64,000 nt of DNA from assembly GCA_944319815.1 (NCBI GenBank), contig CALUEX010000009.1:1-64000 (forward strand). The letters are read 5' to 3'. Positions 36,296-44,286 of this stretch are shown one piece after another. The notes beneath the pieces were generated by a model that saw only the letters and a program-made list of their open reading frames with translations, had not been told where the DNA came from and made no database searches. The position numbers and the translations under genes were made by a program. Origin of the DNA: an uncultured Prevotella sp. GTDB lineage: Bacteria; Bacteroidota; Bacteroidia; Bacteroidales; Bacteroidaceae. The first letter of the stretch is position 1. Each line of letters opens with the position of its first letter.

Positions 36296-37006
36296 CTATG
36301 CGTGCTTTGAATACAGGATGAAGTCGTTGTCCTGCACGCAAGCACTCATTGTCGCTTTTGCCTTGTCCTCCCAGCTTATGCGCAGGCTTACGTTGCAGTT
36401 GCGTATGTCCCTGTCGCGCTGCACGGTCACGTAAAACTGCGGGAAGAGCTTTTCCAATATTTCCAGCATAACCTCCGTCGGCATTGCCACGGCCCGTATA
36501 TTGACAGAATATCTTGCACGCGCGGCCTTGGCTTGCATCGGGAAACTCTCCCTGAGATGTACGTGGTTGACCTGTCCGTTGTATCCGGCTTCGGGACATA
36601 TCTCAAGCAAGCCTGACTTCTGCCGTTCGTCCAAAACCGTAGTCTCAAGCCTTGTCCAGTGGTAAAGCCTGTCGTGTTTCCTCTCCGCCGCGTCCATGTC
36701 AGGCCTGCCGTCTTGCCGCAACAACCCTTCCGTGCAATGTCTCATCTGGCGTATGAACCAACGGCGCGCAACCTTGTCGAGGTCGAGCATCTGCAAGCAT
36801 TCCTCATAGTCATACATACTTTCCGTAATGCACTCGTCAAAAGGGATGTAGCAGAAGTGTTGGTGATTATGCCACCTGCCGCTTCTCCAAGGCTTGAGGT
36901 CTATCGTAGCATCCGCCATGTTGTGGTCATAGAAGTCAATCTTTATGGTGTACATCCTGTTGCTGAACGCCTTGCTACCCAAGGATTTTACTCTTTCCTT
37001 CTTCAT
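36296..37006 (-). CDS. Unknown protein, tandem paralogue 1 of 3
   Basis: 236 aa, soluble. It is homologous to the next two genes upstream. Shared marks are an N-terminal IKIDFYDHNMA strand, a FDEC...ESMYDY block, then LDLDKVARRWF and MRHCTEGLL, and a C-terminal stretch with a D-R-D-I-R-N-C-N-V strand followed by QDNDF. I do not recognise the family. The many invariant aromatic and Arg/Asp residues suggest a folded domain with a conserved binding surface. No catalytic motif can be named. It lies in the presumed WYL-controlled cluster, 27 bases before the YbjN-like gene. Confidence 0.75.
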   Translation of the reverse strand: MKKERVKSLGSKAFSNRMYTIKIDFYDHNMADATIDLKPWRSGRWHNHQHFCYIPFDECITESMYDYEECLQMLDLDKVARRWFIRQMRHCTEGLLRQDGRPDMDAAERKHDRLYHWTRLETTVLDERQKSGLLEICPEAGYNGQVNHVHLRESFPMQAKAARARYSVNIRAVAMPTEVMLEILEKLFPQFYVTVQRDRDIRNCNVSLRISWEDKAKATMSACVQDNDFILYSKHA

Positions 37007-37062
37007 ACATCAACTTTATTCTTCCACATACCGGCATTGCGGGCCTGAAGCTCGCACCGTGA

Positions 37063-37800
37063 TTACCTGTCCATTACATAGTAAACGTAGTCGTTGTCCT
37101 GCACTTCCACGGTCAGGTCGCAGTCCGTCGGCGCAAGCCACGTAATCGTTGTTTTTATCGTGCAGTTGTCAAGCGTCCTTTCGCGCTTCACCTTTTCGTA
37201 GAAATCGGGCAACACCTTTTGTATAAGCTCAAGCCTGAAGCTCTCCGGCTTGCCTATGTCCCTGACATATTTGCCGCTTTTCTGCATGGTCAGCCTTGTT
37301 TCGTCACCCTCGCCGAGGAACGTAACGCTGACATTCTCGTCGTAAGCGGCCTCGGGCAGCATATCGAGCAACGTCTTCAGCCGCTCCGGCGGCAATGCTT
37401 TCTTGCTGTCCTTAAAGCAAAAGTTATACCTGTTCGCCGTCCTGTGCTCATTTTGGTACATACGCTCGTACACATTTTCGTAATCCTGGTAGCCGTTAGG
37501 GAGCAACAGTCCGTCAGTGCAATAGCGCAGCTGACGCATGAACCACCTCCGCGCCACCTTGTCATACTGCAATGTGTCAAGGCAGTCGAAATAGTCGTAC
37601 ATACTCTCGCTTGTGCAACCGTCAAAAATCAGGAACGTCATCCACGGCCTGTTCTTCTTTTGCCTGCGCCGCCATCGCAGCTTGTCGTCAATGTCGGCGT
37701 ATGCCATTTGATGGTCATAGAACTCTATCTTTATCGAATACTCCTTGTTGCTGAACTTCTTAATTCCTAACAACTTTGCTTTTTCTTCTCTTTCTGGCAT
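37063..37800 (-). CDS. Unknown protein, tandem paralogue 2 of 3
   Basis: 245 aa, same family as its neighbours: IKIEFYDHQMA, FDGCTSESMYDY, LQYDKVARRWF and LRYCTDGLL at equivalent places, and a C-terminal TLDNCTIKTTITW / QDNDYVYY end. The ATG is preceded by AAAACCAACGATT, closely matching the leader of paralogue 3 and of the YbjN-like gene. Gaps to its neighbours are 56 and 69 bases. Function unknown. Divergence between the three copies is high (only blocks are conserved), so the duplications are old or were acquired together. Confidence 0.75.
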   Translation of the reverse strand: MPEREEKAKLLGIKKFSNKEYSIKIEFYDHQMAYADIDDKLRWRRRQKKNRPWMTFLIFDGCTSESMYDYFDCLDTLQYDKVARRWFMRQLRYCTDGLLLPNGYQDYENVYERMYQNEHRTANRYNFCFKDSKKALPPERLKTLLDMLPEAAYDENVSVTFLGEGDETRLTMQKSGKYVRDIGKPESFRLELIQKVLPDFYEKVKRERTLDNCTIKTTITWLAPTDCDLTVEVQDNDYVYYVMDR

Positions 37801-37869
37801 AATCGTTGGTTTTAATGGGACTAATGTTAATTCTACGTTTTCATAATATAACAGAGCGCACCCCTGCTG

Positions 37870-38589
37870 TCAAACCGGCAATGTGTAAAACTCGTAAGTG
37901 TTGTCCGAGACAAACACGCGAAGGTTGGCCTCCGTTGGCCCGTCCCATCGCAAGTCTATCGACAACGTGCAGTCATCTATCGCTCTCTCCTTCATGATTT
38001 GCCGATGGAAATCAGGCAGCAACTCTTTCACCAACTCCAACTTTTCCTCAAAGCTCAACACGGTATACGTCATCCTCGGGTCGAACGACCTTGGGTATCT
38101 CACCTCCGGTTCTTCTTCAAGGAAATACACCCAACGCAGCTTGTCACGGTAAGCCGTGCGCGGATATTTCGTCGTCAGCAGCGCAAGCTGGCTTTCAGAC
38201 AATGCCGGCACGTATATTTCCGAATAATGAAGGATGCCGCTCTCTATCCTTTTTGTTTCCTCATAGTCAAACCTCCCGTCGGGCTTCAAGAACCTTCCCG
38301 TGCAATGGCGCATCTTCCTGACGAACCACCTGCGACCGACCTTGTCGCGGTCGAGCACTTTCAATGCCTTGAGATAGTCAAACATACTCTCCAGCTTGCA
38401 CTCGTCAAACGGTATGTATGAAAAGTTGTCGTGGTTACGCCAACGGCCTTTCCAACAACCCCAACAAGCCTTGCATTCCACATGGACTTCGGCCATCCCG
38501 TGTTCATAGAAATCAATATTTATGACCGACTTCTTGTTCCTGAACCTTTCAGTCCTTAAATACTTTACTTTAATTCCCTTTCTCGGCAT
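37870..38589 (-). CDS. Unknown protein, tandem paralogue 3 of 3
   Basis: 239 aa from the ATG at 38589. A longer frame exists, but the homologous start and the AAAACCAATGATT leader shared with paralogue 2 favour this one. Conserved blocks are INIDFYEHGMA, FDECKLESMFDY, LDRDKVGRRWF and MRHCTGRFL, and the C-terminal AIDDCTLSIDLRW / SDNTYEFYTL. It is the first gene of the trio. Upstream is a dyad (38631-38649) nearly identical to one in front of the WYL regulator, and the spacing to a TTCCTTTG box is also the same. Function unknown. Confidence 0.75.
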   Translation of the reverse strand: MPRKGIKVKYLRTERFRNKKSVINIDFYEHGMAEVHVECKACWGCWKGRWRNHDNFSYIPFDECKLESMFDYLKALKVLDRDKVGRRWFVRKMRHCTGRFLKPDGRFDYEETKRIESGILHYSEIYVPALSESQLALLTTKYPRTAYRDKLRWVYFLEEEPEVRYPRSFDPRMTYTVLSFEEKLELVKELLPDFHRQIMKERAIDDCTLSIDLRWDGPTEANLRVFVSDNTYEFYTLPV

Positions 38590-38613
38590 AATCATTGGTT
38601 TTATTTGAGCTAC

Positions 38614-38649
38614 AAAGGAAAACGCAGACTGGGACAAAAAGCGTCCGAG
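38614..38649 (-). promoter_or_regulatory. Putative promoter with WYL-type operator
   Basis: The dyad GGGACAAAAAGCGTCCGAG (38631-38649, plus-strand reading) matches 43712-43730 at 16 of 19 bases. On the minus strand the inner TTTTTG is followed by 14 bases and TTCCTTTG, exactly the geometry upstream of the WYL gene. It probably drives the paralogue trio. Confidence 0.6.
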
Positions 38650-38671
38650 TGACAAAGGTTTTATGTTTTCC

Positions 38672-39922
38672 TTACTGCTCTCTGCGTAATTTCCTGATGT
38701 AATCCAATTCATTTTGGATATATTCGGTACGGCCATCTACCTCTAACAACTTTTTCAGCAACTCCTCCGCTTCATCCAAATGATGCATATTTGTGAGAAC
38801 ATACGCACGCCGACGGAGCAGGAAACAATAGTATTTGGAAATTTCCTCTGTAAATTCTTCTTCTTTCAAGTCATCCAACCGTTCCAGTTCCTCGTCTATC
38901 ATATTCATGGCACGGACATCCTTGCTATTGGCCAAGCAGTTGATGTATTCGGCACAATATGTAATGTCTTTCAACGGCCAGACAATGTCAAGGTAAAAAT
39001 AAGCCTTCTCATACAACCTCATTTCCGCATAGCAAAAGCCAATCAGGTAACAGCAATGATAAAAGACCTGTGAACCTTCTATTGATAGCTTATCCTTATA
39101 CCATTGTTCTTTCAACAAATGAAAAGCCGTTTCAAGGTGCAATAACGCATCCCAATACCGTTTTTCGTCGAAAGCCTTGTGCCCCCAGGAATAATGCCAT
39201 CCGGCTTCCGGCATGAGCTTGGCAATCAAAGCCGTTTCGGTATCATCCAACTTTCTCCCTTTCGTGTATTTGTCGACAACATTTTTCACTTTACCCTCAA
39301 ATTCGTCAATCCGTTTCTGTGGCTCACAATCATCGTATGCGAACAAAACGGAATAAACATCCGGCTGGTTCTCTGTAGTCGGAAAAGAAACATCGCCTTC
39401 TTTCGTTGAGAAAGTATTCATTATGGAAGCACGGATAAACCTTGTATGTTCATCGCCACCGTTTTCTTTTAGGTGGATAAGCACGGTTTTGTCCGTATTC
39501 CCGTCGTGTACATAAGAAACGCACAAGGTCACTTGATTATAAAACATCCCTGAATGCTCCCCGTCCGTCATGGCCTTGCACAAGTCAAAGTCCCAAATGG
39601 CATCCTGATTGGTAATTTCCTCTCCGGTCTGTACTTCCTTCCGTTTATAAATGACGTACATCATGCGCAGGTCTTCTTTCCTGATGTCAAATATCCGGTT
39701 AAGCATCGTGCCCAATACCACGGCATGGTCTTTGCTTGCCCGAAACTGTATATGCTCCTCTTGACTTTGGTATTCATACTCTTCGGACAAATATGTTCCG
39801 TCCTTTAGAGCGTTCTTAATCAAGAAAGAGGTGGCGATTTCGTCACCACGCTCTTTCTAGTATCTCTTATCCCTCCATCGGGAAAACAGGGTGTTTAGCA
39901 TAGCGTCAGTTAGTTTGCTCAT
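38672..39922 (-). pseudogene. TPR-type protein gene interrupted by an in-frame TAG
   Basis: The long open part (39823-38672) has only a TTG at its start. Upstream in the same frame, ATG at 39922 opens a 21-codon run (MSKLTDAMLNTLFSRWRDKRY) that ends at TAG (39859-39857). Coding sense then resumes as KERGDEIATSFLIKNALKDG. A single C-to-T change from CAG would explain this. The protein is about 416 aa, with a globular N-terminal half and TPR-like helical pairs in the last 170 residues (WDALLHLETAFHLLKEQW, YEKAYFYLDIVW, LDEAEELLKKLLEVD). It may be inactive, may restart at the TTG, or the TAG may be read through. Base composition is AT-rich. Function unknown; TPRs suggest partner binding. Confidence 0.7.
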
Positions 39923-40016
39923 AAGTTATTGTATTATTTCCTATTTTCATTCATCCGGTCCGATTGGATTTATTCCGGCATATATTTTCCCCATACTTTA
40001 GCTGATCTTTAGTTGT

Positions 40017-40985
40017 TCAAACAATAAAATTAACAACAACAGTTAGAACTATTATCGCAGAAATGATAAAACTCCATGTTAAACGATTTTGAAGTTTTGA
40101 GACACTTTCATTTAACAATTTTATGTAAGTTTTTAATTCTGCATTTTCTCTTTCATACTGTTCAAATTTCACATCATGACGTTTCGACAACTCAATGTTA
40201 TATTGCTCAATTGAATCCATTAGAAATTTCTTCTCTAACTCTATCTCTTGTTTATATGAGCTTCTAACAATACCAAGTTCGTCATTGTAACTATTTACAA
40301 CTTTTAAATACCCGTTAACACGAGCCTCAAGTTGCTCTTTGTATTCTTCAGCTTTTGTTTCAAATTTATACGTAAATTCTTCCTCTTTTTGTTGTATGGT
40401 TTCATCAAGATGTTCAAATCTTTCTTCGTATTTCGAAATACGTTCAAGAATTTCTTCCCGTAAATCGTTAATTCTTGCTCTTAGTGTAACCGTCCTACTA
40501 AACGATTGCTCGAAAAGGCCTTCAATAGCACTACTGTCAATATCGTATTGAACACAGAAATCATGCAATAAATTTGCAATGTTTTCTTTTGAGCAATCAC
40601 TATCCTCCAACTGTTTATACAAATCGTTTTCAATAGAAACCGAAATCTTCATTAATTCAAGAATAGCTTTTAAGTTTTCACCGTTTGCCTGAAATGCTCC
40701 CAATGTACAGCTTGCCAAACCTTTAATAGTACCCAAAAGACCTTCTAGTGATTTTTCTACATCTGTGGATTTGATTAATCCCCATAAATATTCATTCTCC
40801 ACTACTGGTGAAGCAACATTTTTAAGTTCCTTATATTTGTTTTGAATGTCTTTATAACCACTCTTTATCTTATCATTGAGTTCAATGAATTTGTTTTCAT
40901 TCAAGAATTTTATTTTGTTTTCTAAAATTCTTCTTTCAGCTCCTAAAGGTGTAGCTTTGATAAGGTTGTTAGAAGTCGCTGTCAT
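40017..40985 (-). CDS. Coiled-coil protein with C-terminal membrane anchor
   Basis: 322 aa, no signal peptide. Residues about 150-300 are a long charged heptad region (EEILERISKYEERFEHLDETIQ and onwards), followed by one membrane helix at about 302-322 at the very C-terminus (WSFIISAIIVLTVVVNFIV). This is a tail-anchor layout with the bulk in the cytoplasm. The ATG lies 17 bases inside the end of the preceding gene, so the two are translationally coupled and probably form a complex. Very AT-rich compared with the window. I do not recognise a family. Confidence 0.75.
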   Translation of the reverse strand: MTATSNNLIKATPLGAERRILENKIKFLNENKFIELNDKIKSGYKDIQNKYKELKNVASPVVENEYLWGLIKSTDVEKSLEGLLGTIKGLASCTLGAFQANGENLKAILELMKISVSIENDLYKQLEDSDCSKENIANLLHDFCVQYDIDSSAIEGLFEQSFSRTVTLRARINDLREEILERISKYEERFEHLDETIQQKEEEFTYKFETKAEEYKEQLEARVNGYLKVVNSYNDELGIVRSSYKQEIELEKKFLMDSIEQYNIELSKRHDVKFEQYERENAELKTYIKLLNESVSKLQNRLTWSFIISAIIVLTVVVNFIV

Positions 40986-42759
40986 TTCCTATTCTATTTT
41001 TTAAATTACTAAAACGCTTGTTGGTTTCTTCTAATATTTTCTTTGTTTCGTCATTTGCTTTCTTCATTCTATCCTCTATGGCTTCAATTTCATTGCGAGT
41101 CTCTTTGATTTCATAAATGGCATTTCCAAAGAATTTGTATGTATCATATACATCTCTATTTGACTTTAAAACTGTTACATCAATCCTCAATTCATTAATA
41201 AAGATTGATTGAGATTGAAGAAGGGAAAGCTGCAACTGTGCATCCCTTACCTTTAATGCCCCCTTTGTATGATCGAAAAGCATAAGAACAACATTCGAGA
41301 ATATACCTGCGAATAAACCTGCTAGACATTCAGCAACAAATGACGCATATGGCATATGTATAAATGTTAACCCCTTTTCAAGGATTTCATTCAAAGAAAA
41401 TCCTAAGACGGCTACAGCACCCGCAGATAATATTTTTGCTGCTTCAAACACTTTTTCTTGCCAAGGATATTCCTTGTTGCACAAAATTTTAAAAGCATTC
41501 TTAATAGAACCGAACATTTGACGAATGACACTAAAAATTCGCTTAAATGTTCCTAATAAGAAATCATTGACTGCATTAAGCAATTCTGTACCTAACGCGC
41601 CGACAATATTCGCACCAATATTTTTAAGTATATTCAGAACTTTCGATTTTATCTTTTTCCAACAGTCAGTTAAGACTTCCTTGACATATTCAAGGAGGCC
41701 TTTTTCCCTTATCAGTTTATATTTTTCACAAAATGAAGTAATCAAATTTGCTATAATATGTTTTAACAAGTCCTTTATCGCTGACATACCAACACCTACA
41801 AGTGCTCTTTCTCCTCGGATTTTGGCTTCATGTTTTACATACGCAATTTTTTCATCACGTATAAATTGTTTCATAGCCTCATCTGCTCCTTCTTTACCTT
41901 TCAGAATATCAGATAACTTAGAACAATAGCCGCTATGTGAGGAAGAATCGTGAACATCGGTAGGAACTAAAAACATACCATCACCTGTTTCGTGAATAGT
42001 TAAATGATTACTCTCTCGCCATCTTTTAGCTTCCGCTGGTGTCGAAAAACCGAATTTTTTCATTAATGCGCCATCAAATTCATCAAAATTTTTCTTTCTG
42101 ATAAAGCCTGCTGCACTATAAGATTTACCCTCTGATACAGCGGTTTTATATTCTCTTTTTATCTTTTCTATATCAGGCATTGGAACTACCGGGCCAATGC
42201 GATAGTTTCTTAAGCCTGCTAACGACTCAAGATTTTGTACAGGGTCACTAGTTTTAATAGACTTCTCCGCATTAGAAATAACAGTGTTGGTCTTTAAACG
42301 CTGTTTATATGCCTCTTCGTATCTTTTGAATTTGGCTGTTCCCGCTTCTGACATTCCAATGGTATTCTTTGAAACATTTAAATCAAAAGGATTTACCTTG
42401 GCATCTCTCATATTTCTAGTGCGCCAATTTTCATTAGCCTGTGCATCTGCAGGCTTGCTGCGTTTGTCTATTTCATAATTATTTAATGACTTAACTGCTT
42501 GAGGATTCTTGGCATCATTAAAAGTCTCACCTGTATCTGTCATCGAATCCACATAATCTATTGCTCCTTTTTTCACAGCCTCCATTAAATCGTGCATCAG
42601 ATTATGACCACCATCAATTTGTTTCTGAAGTTCATCTATTTGAGCAACCAAAGCTTCGTCCTGTTCAGAAAGTAGCTTGTCAAAAGACTCAAGAGACAGG
42701 TCTTCCAATTCTATCTCTATATCAGATTTGATTACATTATTCATAAATTCTTGTTCCAT
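40969..42759 (-). CDS. Putative membrane-associated HNH (colicin-DNase-like) nuclease protein
   Basis: 596 aa. An acidic helical N-terminus (1-70) is followed by a basic region. Next comes a segment at 214-285 reading GFIRKKNFDEFDGAL, LTIHETGDGMFLVPTDVHD and SSSHSGYCS. The spacing H256-E257...D260-G...LVP...H270....H275-SG resembles the colicin-DNase / WHH branch of HNH-Endo VII nucleases (WHE or WHH, then MxLVPxxIH, then HxGG). From about 325 to 500 there are amphipathic and hydrophobic helices, including about 435-500, and a coiled-coil C-terminus. It could be a membrane-tethered nuclease that acts on invading or host DNA. The nuclease call rests on the motif only. It is coupled to the tail-anchored protein and lies 25 bases after the WYL gene. 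AT-rich, likely acquired. Confidence 0.55.
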   Translation of the reverse strand: MEQEFMNNVIKSDIEIELEDLSLESFDKLLSEQDEALVAQIDELQKQIDGGHNLMHDLMEAVKKGAIDYVDSMTDTGETFNDAKNPQAVKSLNNYEIDKRSKPADAQANENWRTRNMRDAKVNPFDLNVSKNTIGMSEAGTAKFKRYEEAYKQRLKTNTVISNAEKSIKTSDPVQNLESLAGLRNYRIGPVVPMPDIEKIKREYKTAVSEGKSYSAAGFIRKKNFDEFDGALMKKFGFSTPAEAKRWRESNHLTIHETGDGMFLVPTDVHDSSSHSGYCSKLSDILKGKEGADEAMKQFIRDEKIAYVKHEAKIRGERALVGVGMSAIKDLLKHIIANLITSFCEKYKLIREKGLLEYVKEVLTDCWKKIKSKVLNILKNIGANIVGALGTELLNAVNDFLLGTFKRIFSVIRQMFGSIKNAFKILCNKEYPWQEKVFEAAKILSAGAVAVLGFSLNEILEKGLTFIHMPYASFVAECLAGLFAGIFSNVVLMLFDHTKGALKVRDAQLQLSLLQSQSIFINELRIDVTVLKSNRDVYDTYKFFGNAIYEIKETRNEIEAIEDRMKKANDETKKILEETNKRFSNLKNRIGNDSDF

Positions 42760-42784
42760 TACATATTAATTTTGTTGTCCTTCG

Positions 42785-43672
42785 TTAAATATACATATTT
42801 CTCATTTTCTCTACAATGTCTTTCACTTCATTCCTCACTTCCGCAGGTTCAAGCACTTCCGCCTTCTCCCTGTGCCAAAGCAGCGCTTGGTAGAAGTTAT
42901 AGCTCGGCCTTAGCCAATAGCTGAAAATGCTCCAGCCATCGCCCGTCTTTATCTCTTGTTGCGACTCGTGCAGGGGGCGTGCTTTGATGTAATCCACCTG
43001 ACTGCCGTACACTTTCAGTTTAATCAGCTGCGGAGGGCGGTCCTCATGATTGACACCGAAGCATCCGTCAAAGTAAGTTTGCGGTTTGATTTCTGAAGAT
43101 GGAGCGGCACGTTCTTCTGTCATATACAGATTACTGATGCGCTCCAACGCATATACCGTTGGCGTCTTACGGCTTAACGGTTCGGCTATCAAATACCAGC
43201 GGTTCTCCCACGCTTTTACGAAACAGGGTATCAGCCTTTGCCTGGTTACAGTCTGTTTGTTGAATGAATGGTAGTCAAACTCAATGATTACACCTTGGTC
43301 GATAGCTTTAAGGATAAGCTGGAGATATTCCACTCCGCTGGGAGCCTCTTCAAGCACTACGCAGTCTTTGTGCTTCATGGCCAGCTCCACCAGAGCCTCT
43401 ACGTGGAATGCCGACAGCAGGTATTTGTAAAGTGCGTTGTTTTCTATATAATCAGGGTTGGCAATATAGTATTTGTTTGTGCGCTTATCGCACTCTATGT
43501 CGATGGCGAAGACCGCCGACACATACTCTCTATAACGCCCGAAGGATTTGGGAAGTATCTCGCCGTCGTATAGCGAAGAATATTCCCAGTGCCCATTTAT
43601 CTCGCGGAGCGACATCGGCTTGCTGCGCGACAACAGTTCTACTATATACAGGCATTTTTCGAGTTTACCCAT
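42785..43672 (-). CDS. WYL domain transcriptional regulator
   Basis: 295 aa from the ATG at 43672; a start eight codons upstream is possible. The N-terminal about 65 residues form a helix-turn-helix (LREINGHWEYSSL...). Residues about 120-205 are the WYL domain, containing the literal WYL in ENRWYLIAE. The C-terminal about 75 are the WCX-type extension. WYL proteins bind nucleic-acid ligands and commonly repress defence or DNA-damage genes, for example BrxR and CapW. This one heads the AT-rich operon and has a dyad in its own promoter that recurs at 38631. Autoregulation and control of the cluster are inferred. Confidence 0.88.
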   Translation of the reverse strand: MGKLEKCLYIVELLSRSKPMSLREINGHWEYSSLYDGEILPKSFGRYREYVSAVFAIDIECDKRTNKYYIANPDYIENNALYKYLLSAFHVEALVELAMKHKDCVVLEEAPSGVEYLQLILKAIDQGVIIEFDYHSFNKQTVTRQRLIPCFVKAWENRWYLIAEPLSRKTPTVYALERISNLYMTEERAAPSSEIKPQTYFDGCFGVNHEDRPPQLIKLKVYGSQVDYIKARPLHESQQEIKTGDGWSIFSYWLRPSYNFYQALLWHREKAEVLEPAEVRNEVKDIVEKMRNMYI

Positions 43673-43689
43673 GGTGCATTCGTTTTTCA

Positions 43690-43730
43690 GGTTCAAAAGT
43701 AAAGTTCATGACGGACAAAAACTGTCCGAG
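43690..43730 (-). promoter_or_regulatory. Promoter and operator-like dyad of the WYL operon
   Basis: The dyad CGGACAAAAACTGTCCGAG (43712-43730) has CGGACA/TGTCCG arms. On the minus strand its TTTTTG is followed by 14 bases and then TACTTTTG, a good -7 box. The same arrangement stands at 38614-38649. Confidence 0.65.
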
Positions 43731-43768
43731 TATTCATTTTTTAACCATATCATTTGCTATCACTCGTT

Positions 43769-44122
43769 TCATAAGAACAAAAGCGGCAACACGTATTCTT
43801 CCTTATAGTTCTTTATGCCTATAAGTCCCCGAAGTCGGCTGGTTAGTAAATACAGGAAAAGGCGTGAGGACTTCACCGCCCCGCTCACCAAGAAACAGGC
43901 ATCGCCAAACGCCTTACCGGATAATGAACGGAAACAATGCTCCCACGCCGTCTTGATATGCGGATACTGCGGTGTAAGCCGTAAGTGCATACGCAAAAAC
44001 GGATGAGCGTCATGTCCTTCCATCCCTCCGGTCGTGATTTTGGCGATTTCGTTCCTTGGGACGAAAGCTGAAACGCTTTCCTACTGAAGCCGGCGATTTC
44101 TCCCGCCGGACATCGCAAAGAT
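43769..44122 (-). other. Possible small transcript, 84-codon ORF of doubtful reality
   Basis: A TATCTTTG box on the minus strand (44122-44115) precedes a GC-richer stretch with several dyads. An ORF of 84 codons runs from 44023 to 43769 (MEGHDAHPFLRMHL...). It has no recognisable domain and an irregular composition, so it may be a remnant or a structured RNA rather than a protein gene. The remaining spacer (43731-43768 and 44123-44286) holds no gene. Confidence 0.25.
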
Positions 44123-44231
44123 AAGCATTTTAGTTGAACATGACGCTCTTTTTATGCTGATATTTGCATTGGTTGCCGCTATTTCCCACAAAAATACGAA
44201 CATTATTCCGTTAAAACCGAAAGAAAACCTT

Positions 44232-44239
44232 ACATTTGG
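44232..44239 (+). promoter_or_regulatory. -7 box upstream of the 470-aa gene
   Basis: TACATTTG, 47 bases before the ATG at 44287. Confidence 0.5.
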
Positions 44240-44286
44240 GCATCGATTTGTGAATAGTACCAAAACCGACGTTAACTGATACCGCC

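Noticed and set aside
35604-44286. Integrative element inserted into tRNA-Asn
   Set aside because: No integrase gene and no second copy of the tRNA 3' end could be found up to 44.3 kb, so integration at the tRNA is not supported although the location is suggestive.
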